A DNA stretch of 64,000 nucleotides. It comes from Rugalucina vietnamica. Lineage: Eukaryota > Mollusca > Bivalvia > Lucinida > Lucinidae. How positions within the stretch are numbered: the first letter of the stretch is position 1; each line of letters begins with the position of its first letter. The notes beneath the pieces were generated by a model. That model had not been told where the DNA came from. It was given only the letters and a program-made list of their open reading frames with translations, and made no database searches. A program made the translations under genes and the position numbers. The stretch covers positions 45,246,760 through 45,310,759 of the forward strand of contig OZ024873.1 of NCBI GenBank assembly GCA_964017185.1, written 5' to 3'. This document shows, piece after piece, positions 24,361 to 37,000 of the stretch.

Positions 24361-26239
24361 CCAGAGGACCAATGGTCCTGTAAATGCTCACCTGAGACCT
24401 GAGATATATACATGTACCAATAAACTTGTAAGACTAGAATGGTACAATGCATGTATATAACCCTAGGGCAGGGTCAGAATAACTCCTGGAGTCAATGTCT
24501 TTTTCAAATCATAAAAATTCAGTCCATTTGCCAATTAACTGCAAGTTTTGTCCTTCAAATGACATTTTAACAATTTTCTCCATTCAAATGCATGGGCGAT
24601 CTAAGTTGACCTTGCCGTGAAATAGGTCAAGGTCATCCCAGTGTCATGATTTATACAAATTTTGTAAACCTCCGTTCCTTAATGCTTCATGCCAAGTTTC
24701 AAAATCATAGGCCTTCTGGTTCTGAAGAAGATTTTTTAAAATTTTTGCTATTTATAGCCATGGTGGCCATCTTGGTCATATGACCTTGACCATTTATATA
24801 AAGTTTCATTTCCTCTTCCTAAGGATGCTCCACATAAAGTTTGGCTTTGATTGGCTAAGCAGTTTCTGAGAAAAAGCTGTTTGAATATTATGGTCAGCTA
24901 CATGTATATATAGCTCCGGGGGAGGGGCAGACAACCCCCTGGGCCTAAAATATTTTCATAAGCATAAATCTTCTGTCCATTTGCTCATTCCTAGCAAGTT
25001 TTCTGTCATTACATGACATTTTCCTATTTTTTTCCCATTCAAATGCATGGGCGACCTAAGTTGACCTTGCCGTAAAATAGATCAAGGTCATCCCAGGGTC
25101 ATGATTTATATAAACTTTGTAGAGCTCCATTCCCAGATGTTTCATACCAAGTTTCAAAATCATGGGCCTTCTGGTTCTGAAGAATAAGATTTTTAAACGT
25201 TTTTGCTATTTATAGCCATGGCGGCCATCTTGGTCATGTGACCTTGACCATTTATACAAACTTTCATTCCCTCTTCCTAAGGATGCTCCACAAAAAGTTT
25301 GGCTTTGGTTGGCCTAGCGGTTTCAGAGAAGAAGATGTTTCAATATTATGGTCATATACATGTATATAGCCCCGGGGCAGGGGCAGACAACCCACTGGGC
25401 CCAAAATATTTTCTTAAACATAAATCTTCTGTCCATTTGCTCATTTCTAGCAAGTTTTCTACCATTTAATTACATTTTCCTATTTTTGTAGAGCTCCATT
25501 CCCAGATGCTTCACACCAAGTTTCAAAATCATAGGCCTTCTGGTTCTGAAGATTTTTAAACGTTTTTGCTATTTAAGCCATGGCGGCCATCTTGGTCATG
25601 TGACCTTGACCATTTATATAAACTTCATTCCCCCTTCCCAAGGATGCTCCACATGAAGTTTGGCTTTGATTGGCCTTGCGGTTTCAAGAAGAAGATGTTT
25701 GAATATTATGGTCATATACATGTATATAGCCCTGGGGCAGGGGCAGACAACCCCCCGGGGGCTAAAATTTTCCATTAACATTAATCTTCTGTCCATTTGC
25801 CTATTCATAGTTAGTTTTACCCATTAAATAGCATTTTACCATTTTTTCCCATTCAAATGCATTGGCGACCTAAGTTGACCTTGCCGTAAAATAGATCAAG
25901 GTCACCCTAGGGTCATGATTAATATAAACTATGATGAACCCGCGTCCCCGATGCTACATACCAAGTTTCGTGGAAATCGGCCCACTGGTTCTGGAGAAGA
26001 AGATTTTTAAAGGTTTTTGCTATTTATAGCCATGGCGGCCATCTTGGTCATGTGACCTGGACCATTTATATAAACTTTCGTTCCCCCTTCCTAAGGATGC
26101 TCCACATGAAGTTTGGCTTTGATTGGCCAAGCGGTTTCAGAGGAGAAGATCTTTGAAATTGTGGACGAAGGACGACGGACGGATGCCGGAGCATGGGTAT
26201 ACTATAAGCTCACCTGTGAGCCTTCGGCTCAGGTGAGCT
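24361..26239 (+). mobile_element. Helentron-like element, near complete, 1.88 kb
   Basis: Head CCAGAGGACCAATGGTCC and tail GCCTTCGGCTCAGGTGAGCT, with A runs on both sides. Several internal units of roughly 450 bp each contain TTGACCTTGCCG, GTCAAGGTCATC-type segments and GGCGGCCATCTTGG. A GACGACGGACGGA run precedes the terminal hairpin. No ORF of note. Confidence 0.65.
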
Positions 26240-26244
26240 AAAAA

Positions 26245-26370
26245 ATAAACCAGACTCTCCTCTATGAGCAGTTTGTCTAATAAGTTTGCTTCATAAGTTT
26301 TACACCTCTCATTCACCCATTTTGACAAATGGCTTTCCTTAGCATTATATTTGGACGATTCCACTTTCAT
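26245..26370 (-). other. Short unassigned open frame beside the Helentron-like element
   Basis: On the minus strand a frame with coding-like composition (MKVESSKYNAKESHLSKW, later ANLLDKLLIEESLVYF) runs up to the element's A/T-rich border at 26240. It could be a remnant of a retroelement, or a 3' exon of the channel gene truncated by the insertion. No splice sites were convincing and no family was recognised. Confidence 0.2.
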
Positions 26371-26605
26371 TTTAAGTGTACCAGGGGTAATTTTATTTTT
26401 TTTTTTATTTCACTTCTGAATAAAATTCTTAAAAGCAAACAGAATAGCCCATTATGCAGCCTCACACCTTGGGCTATACCATTGGCCTGTGTCCCATGAG
26501 TTAGTGGCAATTAGATAGTGACACAAAAACTGGTTCAATCTTTTATTATAAAAAGGAACTTCTTAACATATTCCTAAGCCATAATTTTAGCATTTAAAGT
26601 TAAAA

Positions 26606-26965
26606 TACCGTATTCGTTCTAATTAGCACACAGTGCGGTTAACTTTTCAAAATAACTTAAAGTTAAGGTAACAAAATACCGTTCTAATTAGCGCACACTA
26701 TGAAGGAAAACTACTCATCAAAATGCTTAAATAACAACGTCAAATCTATCAATGGTGATGTCATTCAAGTATTCAAATTGTTTGAAAGTAGTTTTCTATC
26801 ATTTAAGGTTCAGTTTTAATGCCTCTAATGCGGTATTAAAGTGTAGAATTAGTGTAAAATACCAATATACTATTCAAGCAGTGTGCGCTTATGCATATAT
26901 TTTTCAGAAAATACTGGGGTGTGCGCTTATTGGAGCATGTGCGCTAATTAGAACGAATACGGTAT
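26606..26965. mobile_element. MITE with long TACCGTATTCGTTCTAATTA inverted ends
   Basis: The first ~26 bp (ACCGTATTCGTTCTAATTAG...) return inverted at the right end (CTAATTAGAACGAATACGGT), flanked by TA, as in Tc1/mariner-type MITEs. Internal short inverted motifs with GCGCACA/TGTGCGC. A related eroded copy is at 28083. Confidence 0.75.
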
Positions 26966-28082
26966 ATCAAAATACTCTAAAAAATGTCTTCAGAAATGGT
27001 CAAAAATAGACAAAAAAGTGCAAAATGTGCTCTATCTTGGTTCTTCTGCGCAGCAACGCTTGTACGATAAATGAAGTACTTGTTCTGGTTTTCAAAAGAC
27101 AAGACATATGGCTGTTTTCAGGAATAGTTTACTCACCTACATTCCAAAATTTTTATCAAAATTTGAGGCCAAAAACAGGCCTTAAACGCCCTAGGCCTTT
27201 TAACACTTTTACTGCCACCAACGACTGTAGTCGTTTTTATTGTTCACAGCCACCAACGACTGTAGTAGTTTTACTTATGGGTATACATCCCCGGTTATAG
27301 ATGAAAGTTCTAAAGAGAGGTAAATGTATTGTATATCAGATTTTTCAGCAAAAAAGTCCTTTCCAATGACATATGATATGGGCATATATCTATAAATATA
27401 ACATTTAATTAAATAATTTAATTACTCAATAATAAATTAAGAAAAATGATTTTTTTTTTTTTTTTTGAGAGAGAGACATGGCAGTGAAAGTGTTAAAATG
27501 CAATAGGATTGCAAAAAGAATATGCTTGATATAATTTTCTGGACGGAATCTTTGAGATAAGCCACATTTTAAGAAAACTCCAGCGAGCACTTTTCTCAAA
27601 CATGACAAACCTTTATATCACAACTAACATTCATATATGGCGAAGAAAGTTCAGTCTGGGCATCTATCAAATCAAGAGATTCTGCTGTGCACTTCATGCA
27701 GTATTTCTTATAATAGAGCTATCAATGACATTTAAACAGATACCATGGCTTACATCACTAGATTTATGGGTTATCTAGCTAAATTTGATCATTCACCTTG
27801 AATAATCTACAATTATTGACATCAATGAGGTAGATATAAGGCTTTATCTACCTGAAAAACTGATATTGACCAAGGCCGCAGGCCGAGGTGAATATCACTT
27901 TTGAGGGTAGATACATCCTTATATCTACCAAAATCAAAGTCAATACTGTTTTAATGTTTATTTTATATTTTCATTAAAACAAATAAATAAACAAAATCAT
28001 AACAAATGTTAAAGAAGCCTACATAATGAGGAGCAATTGACTGAAAGATAATTTTGTTATTTCTTAATAAAACCTACTAAAT
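26966..28082. other. Gene-free stretch
   Basis: Contains a duplicated CCACCAACGACTGTAGT motif (27218 and 27252), a T-rich run at 27450-27466, and a palindromic region (about 27825-27930) around TAGATATAAGGCTTTATCTACC and GGCCGCAGGCC. No exon recognised. Confidence 0.35.
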
Positions 28083-28410
28083 TTGTCCTAATTAGCGCAC
28101 AGTGCGCTTAACTTTTCAAAATAATCTACAATTAAGGTAACAAAATTATATCGTTCTAATAAGCGCACACTAGGAACCAAAACTAAACATGTCAAAATAA
28201 TCAATGATGATGCAATTTAAATGTTCCATTAATCAAAATAATCAATGATGATGCAATTTAAATGTTCCATTCGTTTCAAAATAGTGTTTGACAATTTAAG
28301 GTGAAGTTTTAATGCTAGCCAAAATGTGTGCGCTTATGCACATGTTTTTCTGAAACGGCCAAGGTGTGCGCTGATTGGAGCATGTGCGCTAATTAGAATG
28401 AATACGGTAT
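28083..28410. mobile_element. Second, eroded copy of the TACCGTATTC MITE
   Basis: The left end is degraded (CCTAATTAGCGCACAGTGCGC); the right end GCTAATTAGAATGAATACGG is preserved. A ~38-bp internal tandem duplication (AATCAATGATGATGCAATTT) lies at about 28198-28271. Confidence 0.65.
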
Positions 28411-28761
28411 GTTATGGGTACTCATAAGAATCACCACGATGAGGCAATTCCAATGAGTACCATCAAGATAGGTTCTTATGAAAAATAAACAAAGTTATCC
28501 CCTAATTATCACCAAATACACCTCATTATCTAGTGCTTTGTTTACCTGTAATAGTGTGTTACTGCAAAGCATGTAGATTTCATGCACTGAACTGAGTTCA
28601 GGCTATTTATAGCTTGGCAGGTTTTATACACATACATCAGATCATGCTAATTTCACAGTGATGCTATTTTTAGGTACTCAGGAGGTTAATATAAATGTTT
28701 GGAAATTATACAGAAAACTGTCAAAATGATTAATCTCCAGGAACTGGTTTGAAGCAAATAC

Positions 28762-29036
28762 CGGCCCCGATAGCTCAAGTGGTAGAGCGTACGCTTCGGG
28801 ATCGGGAGGTCGCAGGTTCGATCCTCGGCCGCGCCATACCAAAGGCGTAAAAAATGGTACTGGTTGCTCCCTTGCTGACGCTCGCAATAAAAGGGTAGTT
28901 CCAGGAAGATACAGGAAGGCAGGTAAGTATCTGTTAAGGATATTTGTTATGTCGCATAATAGCTCATGAGCTAATGTTGTCTGTTAAAAACGCGACGTTA
29001 AATAAAGCTTCTTTATCTTTATCTTTATCTTTATCA
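28762..29036 (+). mobile_element. tRNA-derived SINE with CTTTAT repeat tail
   Basis: The head is tRNA-like, with an A box (TAGCTCAAGTGGTAGAGCG, 28771-28789) and a B box (GGTTCGATCC, 28815-28824). The body ends in GCGACGTTAAATAAAGC, a wording shared by many invertebrate SINE/LINE 3' ends, followed by (CTTTAT)n at 29011-29035. The promoter is internal RNA polymerase III type. It is not a functional tRNA, because the acceptor stem does not pair. Confidence 0.8.
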
Positions 29037-29126
29037 AATATTAGGATTTATTTAAACTGAGCCAATCTGGAGACAGGATTTTCTTCAGTCATATAACAAA
29101 TAATCGTATTTTCACACAGTAATAAA

Positions 29127-29359
29127 TGAGCCATGGCACAAGAAAACCAACAATCTACATATGCGAAAACAAAGGTGCAGATCAGCTGTGCAGTTACTGC
29201 ACAGCTGATCAGAGCCTTTGTTTTCGCTACACGGATAGTACAATTCCTCCTCTACTTATACCCAAAATTTCAAGCTTCTTGCTTCTGTGGCTGTACAGGC
29301 CAATTTGTGTCAGGCCTGGTCAGAAACCCAAATTGTTGGTTATCTCCTGCACAGGCTCA
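29127..29359. mobile_element. Hairpin MITE family H, copy 1
   Basis: Ends TGAGCC... and ...GGCTCA. The centre is a palindrome (AAAACAAAGGTGCAGATCAG...CTGATCAGAGCCTTTGTTTT) with loop CTGTGCAGTTACTGCACAG. The rest has the family's CTGTACAGGCC and TGTCAGGCCTGGTCAG segments. Non-coding. Confidence 0.75.
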
Positions 29360-30067
29360 AATATAGTTTAAGCATATTCTGATCAAATCCTTTCATGCAT
29401 ATCCATAGAATAATACCATACTTTACTTTTTACATAACTTTGTTCAGCTTTCTATGGTTCTTGCCTGGTGGACAAGAGGATGATCATTTTATTTGTTATT
29501 ATGCTAAAAAAATACATGACTTTAAGCATATTTACATCTGAGCAGCTTGGCACATTATATAATCACAATAAAAAATATACATGACTATTATCTATTTTCT
29601 TTGCATTAATATTAGGCACAGTAAAATTATCTGACGGTGGCATGGTATGGTGTTTGCACTTTGCTAATAAATAGAAAATTATGTTTGAAGGTACTCTCTT
29701 ATGGAGAGAAAAATATTATGTTACTGCTACCAAAAAATTCAGAGCATAAAATACAAACAGGGAGCATTCGAAAAAGTTTGAACGAAAAATAATGCATTTA
29801 ATCCCTGCACAACAATATTGAGGTGGGGCTTGATTGTAAGCATGTTAGCATAATGTAAACTAATTGAGCTTAAAAAGCAAAAGATAACAAAAAATATTTG
29901 CACATAAAACAGCATGAGAAAAAAAGAACAAATATAAAGCTATACCAATGAATTGGATAAAATATCACATACTGTCTACAAAAGAAAAATTTGAATATTC
30001 TAAACTATAATAAAGGCTATTTTATAAACACTAACTATCACAGTCAGTAGCTTCAGATACTCTCAAA

Positions 30068-30285
30068 TGAGCCACATCATGAAAAAACGCTTTATGCCTG
30101 TGCAAAAACAAAGACCCAGATCAGAACTGCCCAGCTGATCAGCCCTTTATATTTGCTCCACAGGTAGTACAAATCCTCTTCTTCTTAAATCCGAAATCTT
30201 CATGCCTTTTTCTGAACTTGTACAGGCGGGTTTATGTCCGACCTGGTCAGAAACCCTGAAGTCTGGTTTCTCACGTCGTGGCTCA
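30068..30285. mobile_element. Hairpin MITE family H, copy 2
   Basis: TGAGCC at the left, GGCTCA at the right, with a degenerate central palindrome (ACAAAGACCCAGATCAG...CTGATCAGCCC). Confidence 0.65.
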
Positions 30286-30635
30286 TATTATAAGGAATGC
30301 TTTTTTTATTTTTACTTCATGGCAGCCATCTTCCCATAATCCTCTTTACAAAAATTACTTGACTATCACATGACAAAAATCACATGACATATGCATAGAG
30401 TTTTACAAAAGACATAGTGAGAAAAATTTGCTAGAAAGTATTTTTTTGGAAAATATTCAAAGAATTATTACATAGAAGCATATCATATACTGTAGATAAA
30501 TATCTTTTCACATTGGAAGTCATTCAAAAATATCTCTTTAAGCCAGTTTAATGTGAATGGGAGATGTTTCCACGAATAAGGTATCACATTCTTTTATGCT
30601 GTTGAGTGGCTATGGTCTGGATCTTGAATCTGAAA

Positions 30636-30656
30636 AAAAAAAAAAAAAATAAATTA

Positions 30657-30700
<44 letters not shown>

Positions 30701-30728
30701 TTTTTTTTTTTTTTCTAAAAAAAAAAAA
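30636..30728. repeat. Poly-A / (AT)n / poly-T microsatellite
   Basis: A runs, then about 15 AT dinucleotides (30665-30695), then T and A runs. Confidence 0.9.
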
Positions 30729-30973
30729 CAAAACATTTTTACTTACAAAGTAGAGAGTGTAGAGAGCATCTTAGGGACAGAGAGAGCGTGTGTGTGTTTG
30801 TGTGAGGGGGGGGGGATGTTTTAAGCCTGGATTTTTATTTGTATGAACATGTAACATACATAAAAATTAGCCATGTCCTGTCTTGGTCCTGGATATTTTT
30901 TAAAATCTCACCCTTGCATAAAAAAACCCCAAAAACAGATGGTTTCTCCCTTAAATGAGAATCAATTCCTTAC

Positions 30974-31089
30974 CATGCCCACATCTGGTTGTACTATGGC
31001 AGTCTGTAGAGCATCAACTGGCATATACTGTTGAGTAGATACTTCTAGCACTGGCTGACCTGTAGAGGGGGAGGGGGCAAACAGTCCAC
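30974..31089 (-). CDS. Channel exon: C-terminal tail, last one recognised
   Basis: After a ~24-bp polypyrimidine run ending TTTTAG it encodes GLFAPSPSTGQPVLEVSTQQ then YMPVDALQTAIVQPDVGM, with donor ATG|GTAAGG. It ends in phase 0 with an intact donor, so at least one more exon exists to the left. Confidence 0.75.
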
Positions 31090-34000
31090 CTAAAAAAAAA
31101 AAAAAAAAAAAAAAATATTTTGCTATATGTCTATTGTATATAACCTTAATATAATAAAGCTTCACTTACAACATGGACCTCAAAGATAGCGTTACTAGAA
31201 AAAGTGCCTTGAGAGGCACGCATATCCCCGGCTGGTAGCACCTCCGCCCCAGCCCACAGCCCCCGGCATGCCCATCCCTGACACATAAGGGGGGAGGGGT
31301 GTAGTAGAATGACAGATCTATTTTAGAGCAGTATACAGAGCTGACTTGTCAGTATACTCAATCTAGGACTTGATCGCAAACATTGAGGGTCAGATCCTTG
31401 GTCCTAGATGGAAAACAGAATGTCATTCTTTAATTATAATAATGAAAATAAAATAAATACAATATAAGATGTCCTAGATCTTGACCTCTAGCACTACTCT
31501 GGTTATGGCCCCTAGAGTTTAATGTCATTAGGTACTTAGCAAAGCTTATAGAGTACCTATGGTCCGAGTATGAATGATTTCTAAACAGGGTTGTAAAGAA
31601 AAGAACAGAAAATACAATTTTTAAAGAAGTTCTAGATTTTGACCTCCCACCCCCCCCCCCCTCCACCAACGAACCCGAAAGTCTGATCCAAACCTGGTTC
31701 CTATGGTCTAAGTATGAATACTTTCTGACAAGACTTTGTGGATGTCAAGATATAGACTTAAAGAAAATTTATCATGGTATCTATCATATTATAAAGGTAT
31801 CCTAGAAGCTGAACTCTAGCCCCACCCCAGGGGATGATATCCAGAATTCAGTGCCATGCAATGAAAGCAAACCCTACAGGGTATCTACGATCTAAATAGA
31901 ATTATATTCCTATGATTGTTTATTAAGATATGGACTTAGAAAAGAAACATTAACATTGTAAATATCACATTTTAAAGGTGACCTAGATATTGACCTCTAG
32001 CCCCACCTCTCGGCATGGACCCTGGGGTCCGAACTAATGGAAACAAAGCAATCTCTATAGGGTACCTATAGTCTAAATAGGAATGGTTTCTGATGGTTTG
32101 TTCATGAGATATACACTACTAGAGAAACTTTAACTAAAACTTTGACAAATTCCATGAACGTTCCAGAATTAGGAATGAACTAACAAACAAACAAATACAC
32201 GAACGAACACACGAACAGACGAACGGAAAAGCGAAAACTATACACCTGTCGGCATAAATGCCAGGGGTATAATAATGAGATTGACCTGTATCTAGTCAAA
32301 AGCTACCTTTCAATGTATACAGTCTCTTACAGGAGGGGGTATTCCTCGATGAGAGAATGTTGACTCAATTGACATGTCTTCCTCCAATATTATTGCATAG
32401 TTATTTATTTCATTAAAAACAGTATTATCTTTATTATATTCTTTTATAATATTAGCCTTTCGCAAAACCATCTTTTTTGCCTATGCCAAAACAAAGCCGC
32501 AGATCAGCTGTTCAGTAAGTGCGCAGCACAGCTAATCAGCACCTTTGTTTTTTGGCTATACAGATAGTACAATTCTTCTACTACTTACATCAAAACTTTC
32601 AAGATTCCAGCCTTCTTCTGTGACTGTACAGGCCAGTTTGTGTCTGACCTGATTGGAAACCCTGAAGACCAATTTTCTCGCATCAAGGCTCATTTAAGAA
32701 ATGAAATTAATTTTTCTGATGTTCATGGAGCTATGAACCACAGTGGGTCGCGTGCAAAGTGAATGAACCTCGAAGGGGTTCATGTAAGCTTTGCTAGCGA
32801 CCCACTATGGTTCATAGCTCCATGAACATCAGAAAAATTAAACTCATTGCTTATATTTACATTTTTTTTCTCGCTATCGCTTGTTGAAAAATTATCAAGG
32901 CCATCAAATTTATAAGCAAATAGAGCATTTACACACAATGTGTGTTGAAACAGTGGAACGGTGTTGACGACGTCATGACGTTTACAACGCCCAATCACAT
33001 TGGTGAGAGTCATGGTTTTTCGTGACATCAGCATTAATTATGTGGCGTCGCGATGTTGTTCATGCAACTATGAATCACATTTTAATTCTATAGGTTCATT
33101 TAAGACTTTGCATCAGAAATGTAAATATATAATTAACATTTGTATTACCTTGCATTGGTCCCTTCATATAGACTTCCCCGGGCAGAGGGTCATCAATTAG
33201 GGAGTCTGGACCTAGGGAACTTTTCTTCTTCTTTTTAGGGGCAGATCTGTGGGGTCTTGATGTGGACCTGAAACAGAATTTTGAATGTTTACTTACAGTG
33301 TAGTTCCATAATGTTCTGAGGCTTGAAACATTTCCAGTCGTAAACAATGAAATTAACACCAAATGATAAACCTAAGAAAACATGCAGAAAGAATGACAAA
33401 CAAATACATTCCTTTATCAGCTTGATCCGTACAAGAAATTTACATTCTAGAATGTGGTTGATCTATTTATTATAGTCAATGTCGAATGGGCACAAAAAAT
33501 CGTCCCGTGAGAATTTCATGACAATTTGTGACGACCTACCTTAAATCAAACTTTGGGGCATATGCAACAATTTAAATCAGTTCGTCTCCCTGAGACCCGC
33601 GTCTGGGCTGAAATATGACATCATCAAAATGGCGACCAGCGCATTCATAATATGCATTTTAAACAATCATTTTCATACTATGCTTGTCAGATAAAAATGA
33701 TTTCCAGCTTCTCACTGTTTTTAAATGGGTGGATTTTACCAATTGTATTTATAAAAGCTATTTTAGCACAAAAAGTATCTCTCACAAGGAGCATAGCACT
33801 AAAGATATGAGCCACGTCACGACAATATCTGCACACAAAGTGCCAAATTATACATAGTACACCGGGAGCTAATTTGACCTACCTTGCATTCCCAAGACAT
33901 TTTTATGGGTGCCAATCATTTACTGGCATCCCAGAAATGCAAAAACAAAAATGTCCCCAAAGATAAAATCAAATGCACTATGAAACAATGCACGGTTTCC

Positions 34001-37000
34001 ATGGTAACCGTTAACGTGATTCTTGAGGATAGGGGTATACATACAAAATTGATCATATCTCCACCGTCACTTATATTAGATTATTGAAAATGGTCTCATT
34101 TTAAAGCTTAGACATAGCCCTTTCTTTTTATTGTAAGTAATGCAAAATTTCTAATTAGCATATATATTAATTTTCATGAGAACATGCAAAATGGCAGAAA
34201 AATCTTTAAAAATCCATAAATGAAGTAATTTCAGGCCCAAGCTGTCGTTCTGACACTTGATTATTTAACCAGTAACATCATATGACGAATTTATTGATGA
34301 CCTGGTCCTATATGATAATTATTTCATTTGTATATTCATAAATATTAGTAAAATTGCCAAAAAGTGAAGAAAAACAAAAGAAAAAAAATATATACATTGC
34401 AAGGTATACTGGATAGGTTATAAGATCCAATCTATCTTGCATCCCTGGGACAAATTCTCAAGACTGTCAGTGTTTTCAGAGGGACAACCTTAATGCATAT
34501 ATATTGTCATCAGCAATGAAACAACATTTGCATGATGTAAAATTATATATTTTCCACACCACTCCTCTTGCGATTCTAAAGAATAGGATTTTCCTCCTAA
34601 AATACTTATATCCCACCAATAGAATGCTCTAGAGTACTATAATTGATTTGATAAAGATACATTAACCAAACAATTTAGCCTACAAAATGACTTGTATCTT
34701 GGCAGTCAAAAGTCATATGGTGCTGAAAAATGACACCAAATCATGGTGTCTATGGCATTATTATACCATTATTACTATAAAGTATGGGTCATTTGTGTTT
34801 TAGTTTTAAGAATTTTAACAAAACTTTTTGAATTTAGAGAAAATATACAGAACAACTAAGGGTATGCGGGTTACTGAAAGAACTAGGGAGCTATAATTTG
34901 TAATAAATGATTGCTAGGACAATGTTCTGTAACCATATTATCCGATATATAAAGTAAGAAAAAGAGTATAACTTAGATCCTTGAAGAGCAGTTAACATAT
35001 AAATGAGAAAATATGGGTCATACCGCGGTTTCCAGCTATTTTTCTTGTAGATATATTGATATTAATGAGATCTTAATAAATAATAGCACCATCAATGAAA
35101 CATGAAGGGGTACACCAACAATATTGCTTATATCTCAGCTGCCTATAGCCGTGGAGAACTCAAAATGGCATCAATCTATTGCTAGGACAATGTTTTATTA
35201 TCAAGTGCTCAGATGTATAAATCATGCTTTCTGGCAAGCAAGATTTAATAAATTTTGGTGAAGCACAGCCTTCCATTTTCATATTTTTCGAAACTTTATG
35301 TAACTGTCAGAAAAGTTAATAACATGTGGTTAAGCTATCATGCTGCATGGCATTAGTGCATTCTCCTATCATTCTATTGGAACCATTTTCAGCATTCTAA
35401 TGATATTGTCAGCTGAGATATGAGCGATTTTCTTTGATGTACCCATTTTTCTCTTATTTATGAAGATCTCAGTAATATCCATACGACAAAAAATAGCTGA
35501 TTATATCGTTACAGAACATTGTCCTAGCAATCATTTGATGCCAATTATAGCTATTCTACGTATACCCCCTTAATTGTTCCGTATTCCCAACCCACTAAAT
35601 TCAAACGGCTTTGTTGATATTCTTAAAACTCATGAAACTAACACCAAATGACTCGTAAATTGTAGTTCAGGATGTAATAATATTGCCCTAGACACCATTT
35701 GATGCCATTTTCAGCAATATAGGACTTTTGATTGCCTTCATACAAGTCATTTTGTAGGTTAACCCATTTTTTTTTCATTGTCTTTTCTCTAAAATTTCTT
35801 TAGTTTTCATTAAAATTCATGATATTGGAAATCAGATTATTCTTATATATCACTTCAGGACCATAGTACATTGTCATAGCATTCATTGAATACCTCTTTT
35901 AGCATCCTGGGTTGATAAACAGCTCTGGTACAAGCGATTTTGGTACATATACCCCCTATTGTTCCACAATTCTTCTCCATTTTTAATGTCTTTATTTTAT
36001 TTATATTTTTTTTTTATTATTATTTTGTTAATTTTCATGAATAAGTGAATTCAGAGCTTTAAATATGAGGTATAAAGGTTAAATTGTTCAGTTCATGCAT
36101 CACTATCAGACTAATTATAGTATTCTAGAGCATTCTATTGGTGGAATATGAGTATTTTTTGTAAGTACACCCTATTCTTTAGAATTGCATGAGAGGGGTG
36201 TAAAACTAAGCAGTTTTACATCATGCAAATGATTTTGTTGCTGAGGACAATATTTGATGGCATTAAGGTGGTCCCTCTGACAACATTAACAGCCTTGAGA
36301 ATTTGTCCCAGAGATGCAAGTTAGGCCATATAACATATGCAATAACTTGCAATTGTTATAGTTTTCCCCTCGTTTTTCCTCACTTTTTTACATTTTATTA
36401 ATTTCATGAATATGTAAATGAGGTAATCTTCATAAAGGGCCAGTTCATCGATAAATTTGTCATATAATATTACTGGTTCAATAACAAAGTGTCACAATGG
36501 CAGTTTGGGCCTGAAATTAGTTCATTTATGGATTTTAACGACTTTTTGTCATTTTTCATATTTTCATTAAAATTAATGAATATGCAAATTAGATGATTTG
36601 CATAACTTACCATAAAAATAAAGTGCTATGTCTAAGCTTTACAATGAGACCAAGTACAGTAGTCTAGGATAAGTCAAAATGGAGATCTGATCAATTTTGT
36701 ATGTACACACCCATGCTCAAGAATCTCGTTAACAGTTGCCATGGAAACCATGCATTTTTTCATAGCACAATAGAGTTTATCTTTGAGGACAAAAATTCTT
36801 CGTATTTCTTTGGTCCCAAGGAATGATTCGGGGCAACCATGAAAAATTGTCCTGGGGGTACATAAAATTAGCTCTTTAAGTTGTGGGCGTTTTTTTTTTT
36901 TTTTTAAGAAAAATGTATGTCCAACGTATGCACGAACGAACGTATGACTAGATAAAGCAATATCATTTAACCCATCGACTTAATTTGTCTATCGTATGTA

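Larger units (their letters stand above)
29360..30973. other. Gene-free stretch downstream of the last seen channel exon
   Basis: Holds MITE copy 2, poly-A/T runs with an (AT)n microsatellite (30636-30728) and a GT/G-run near 30787-30816. The remaining 3' exons of the channel gene should lie here or further left, but none was recognised. Confidence 0.4.

Noticed and set aside
28762-28840. Functional tRNA gene
   Set aside because: A and B boxes are present but the acceptor stem does not pair, and the unit continues into a SINE body with a CTTTAT tail.
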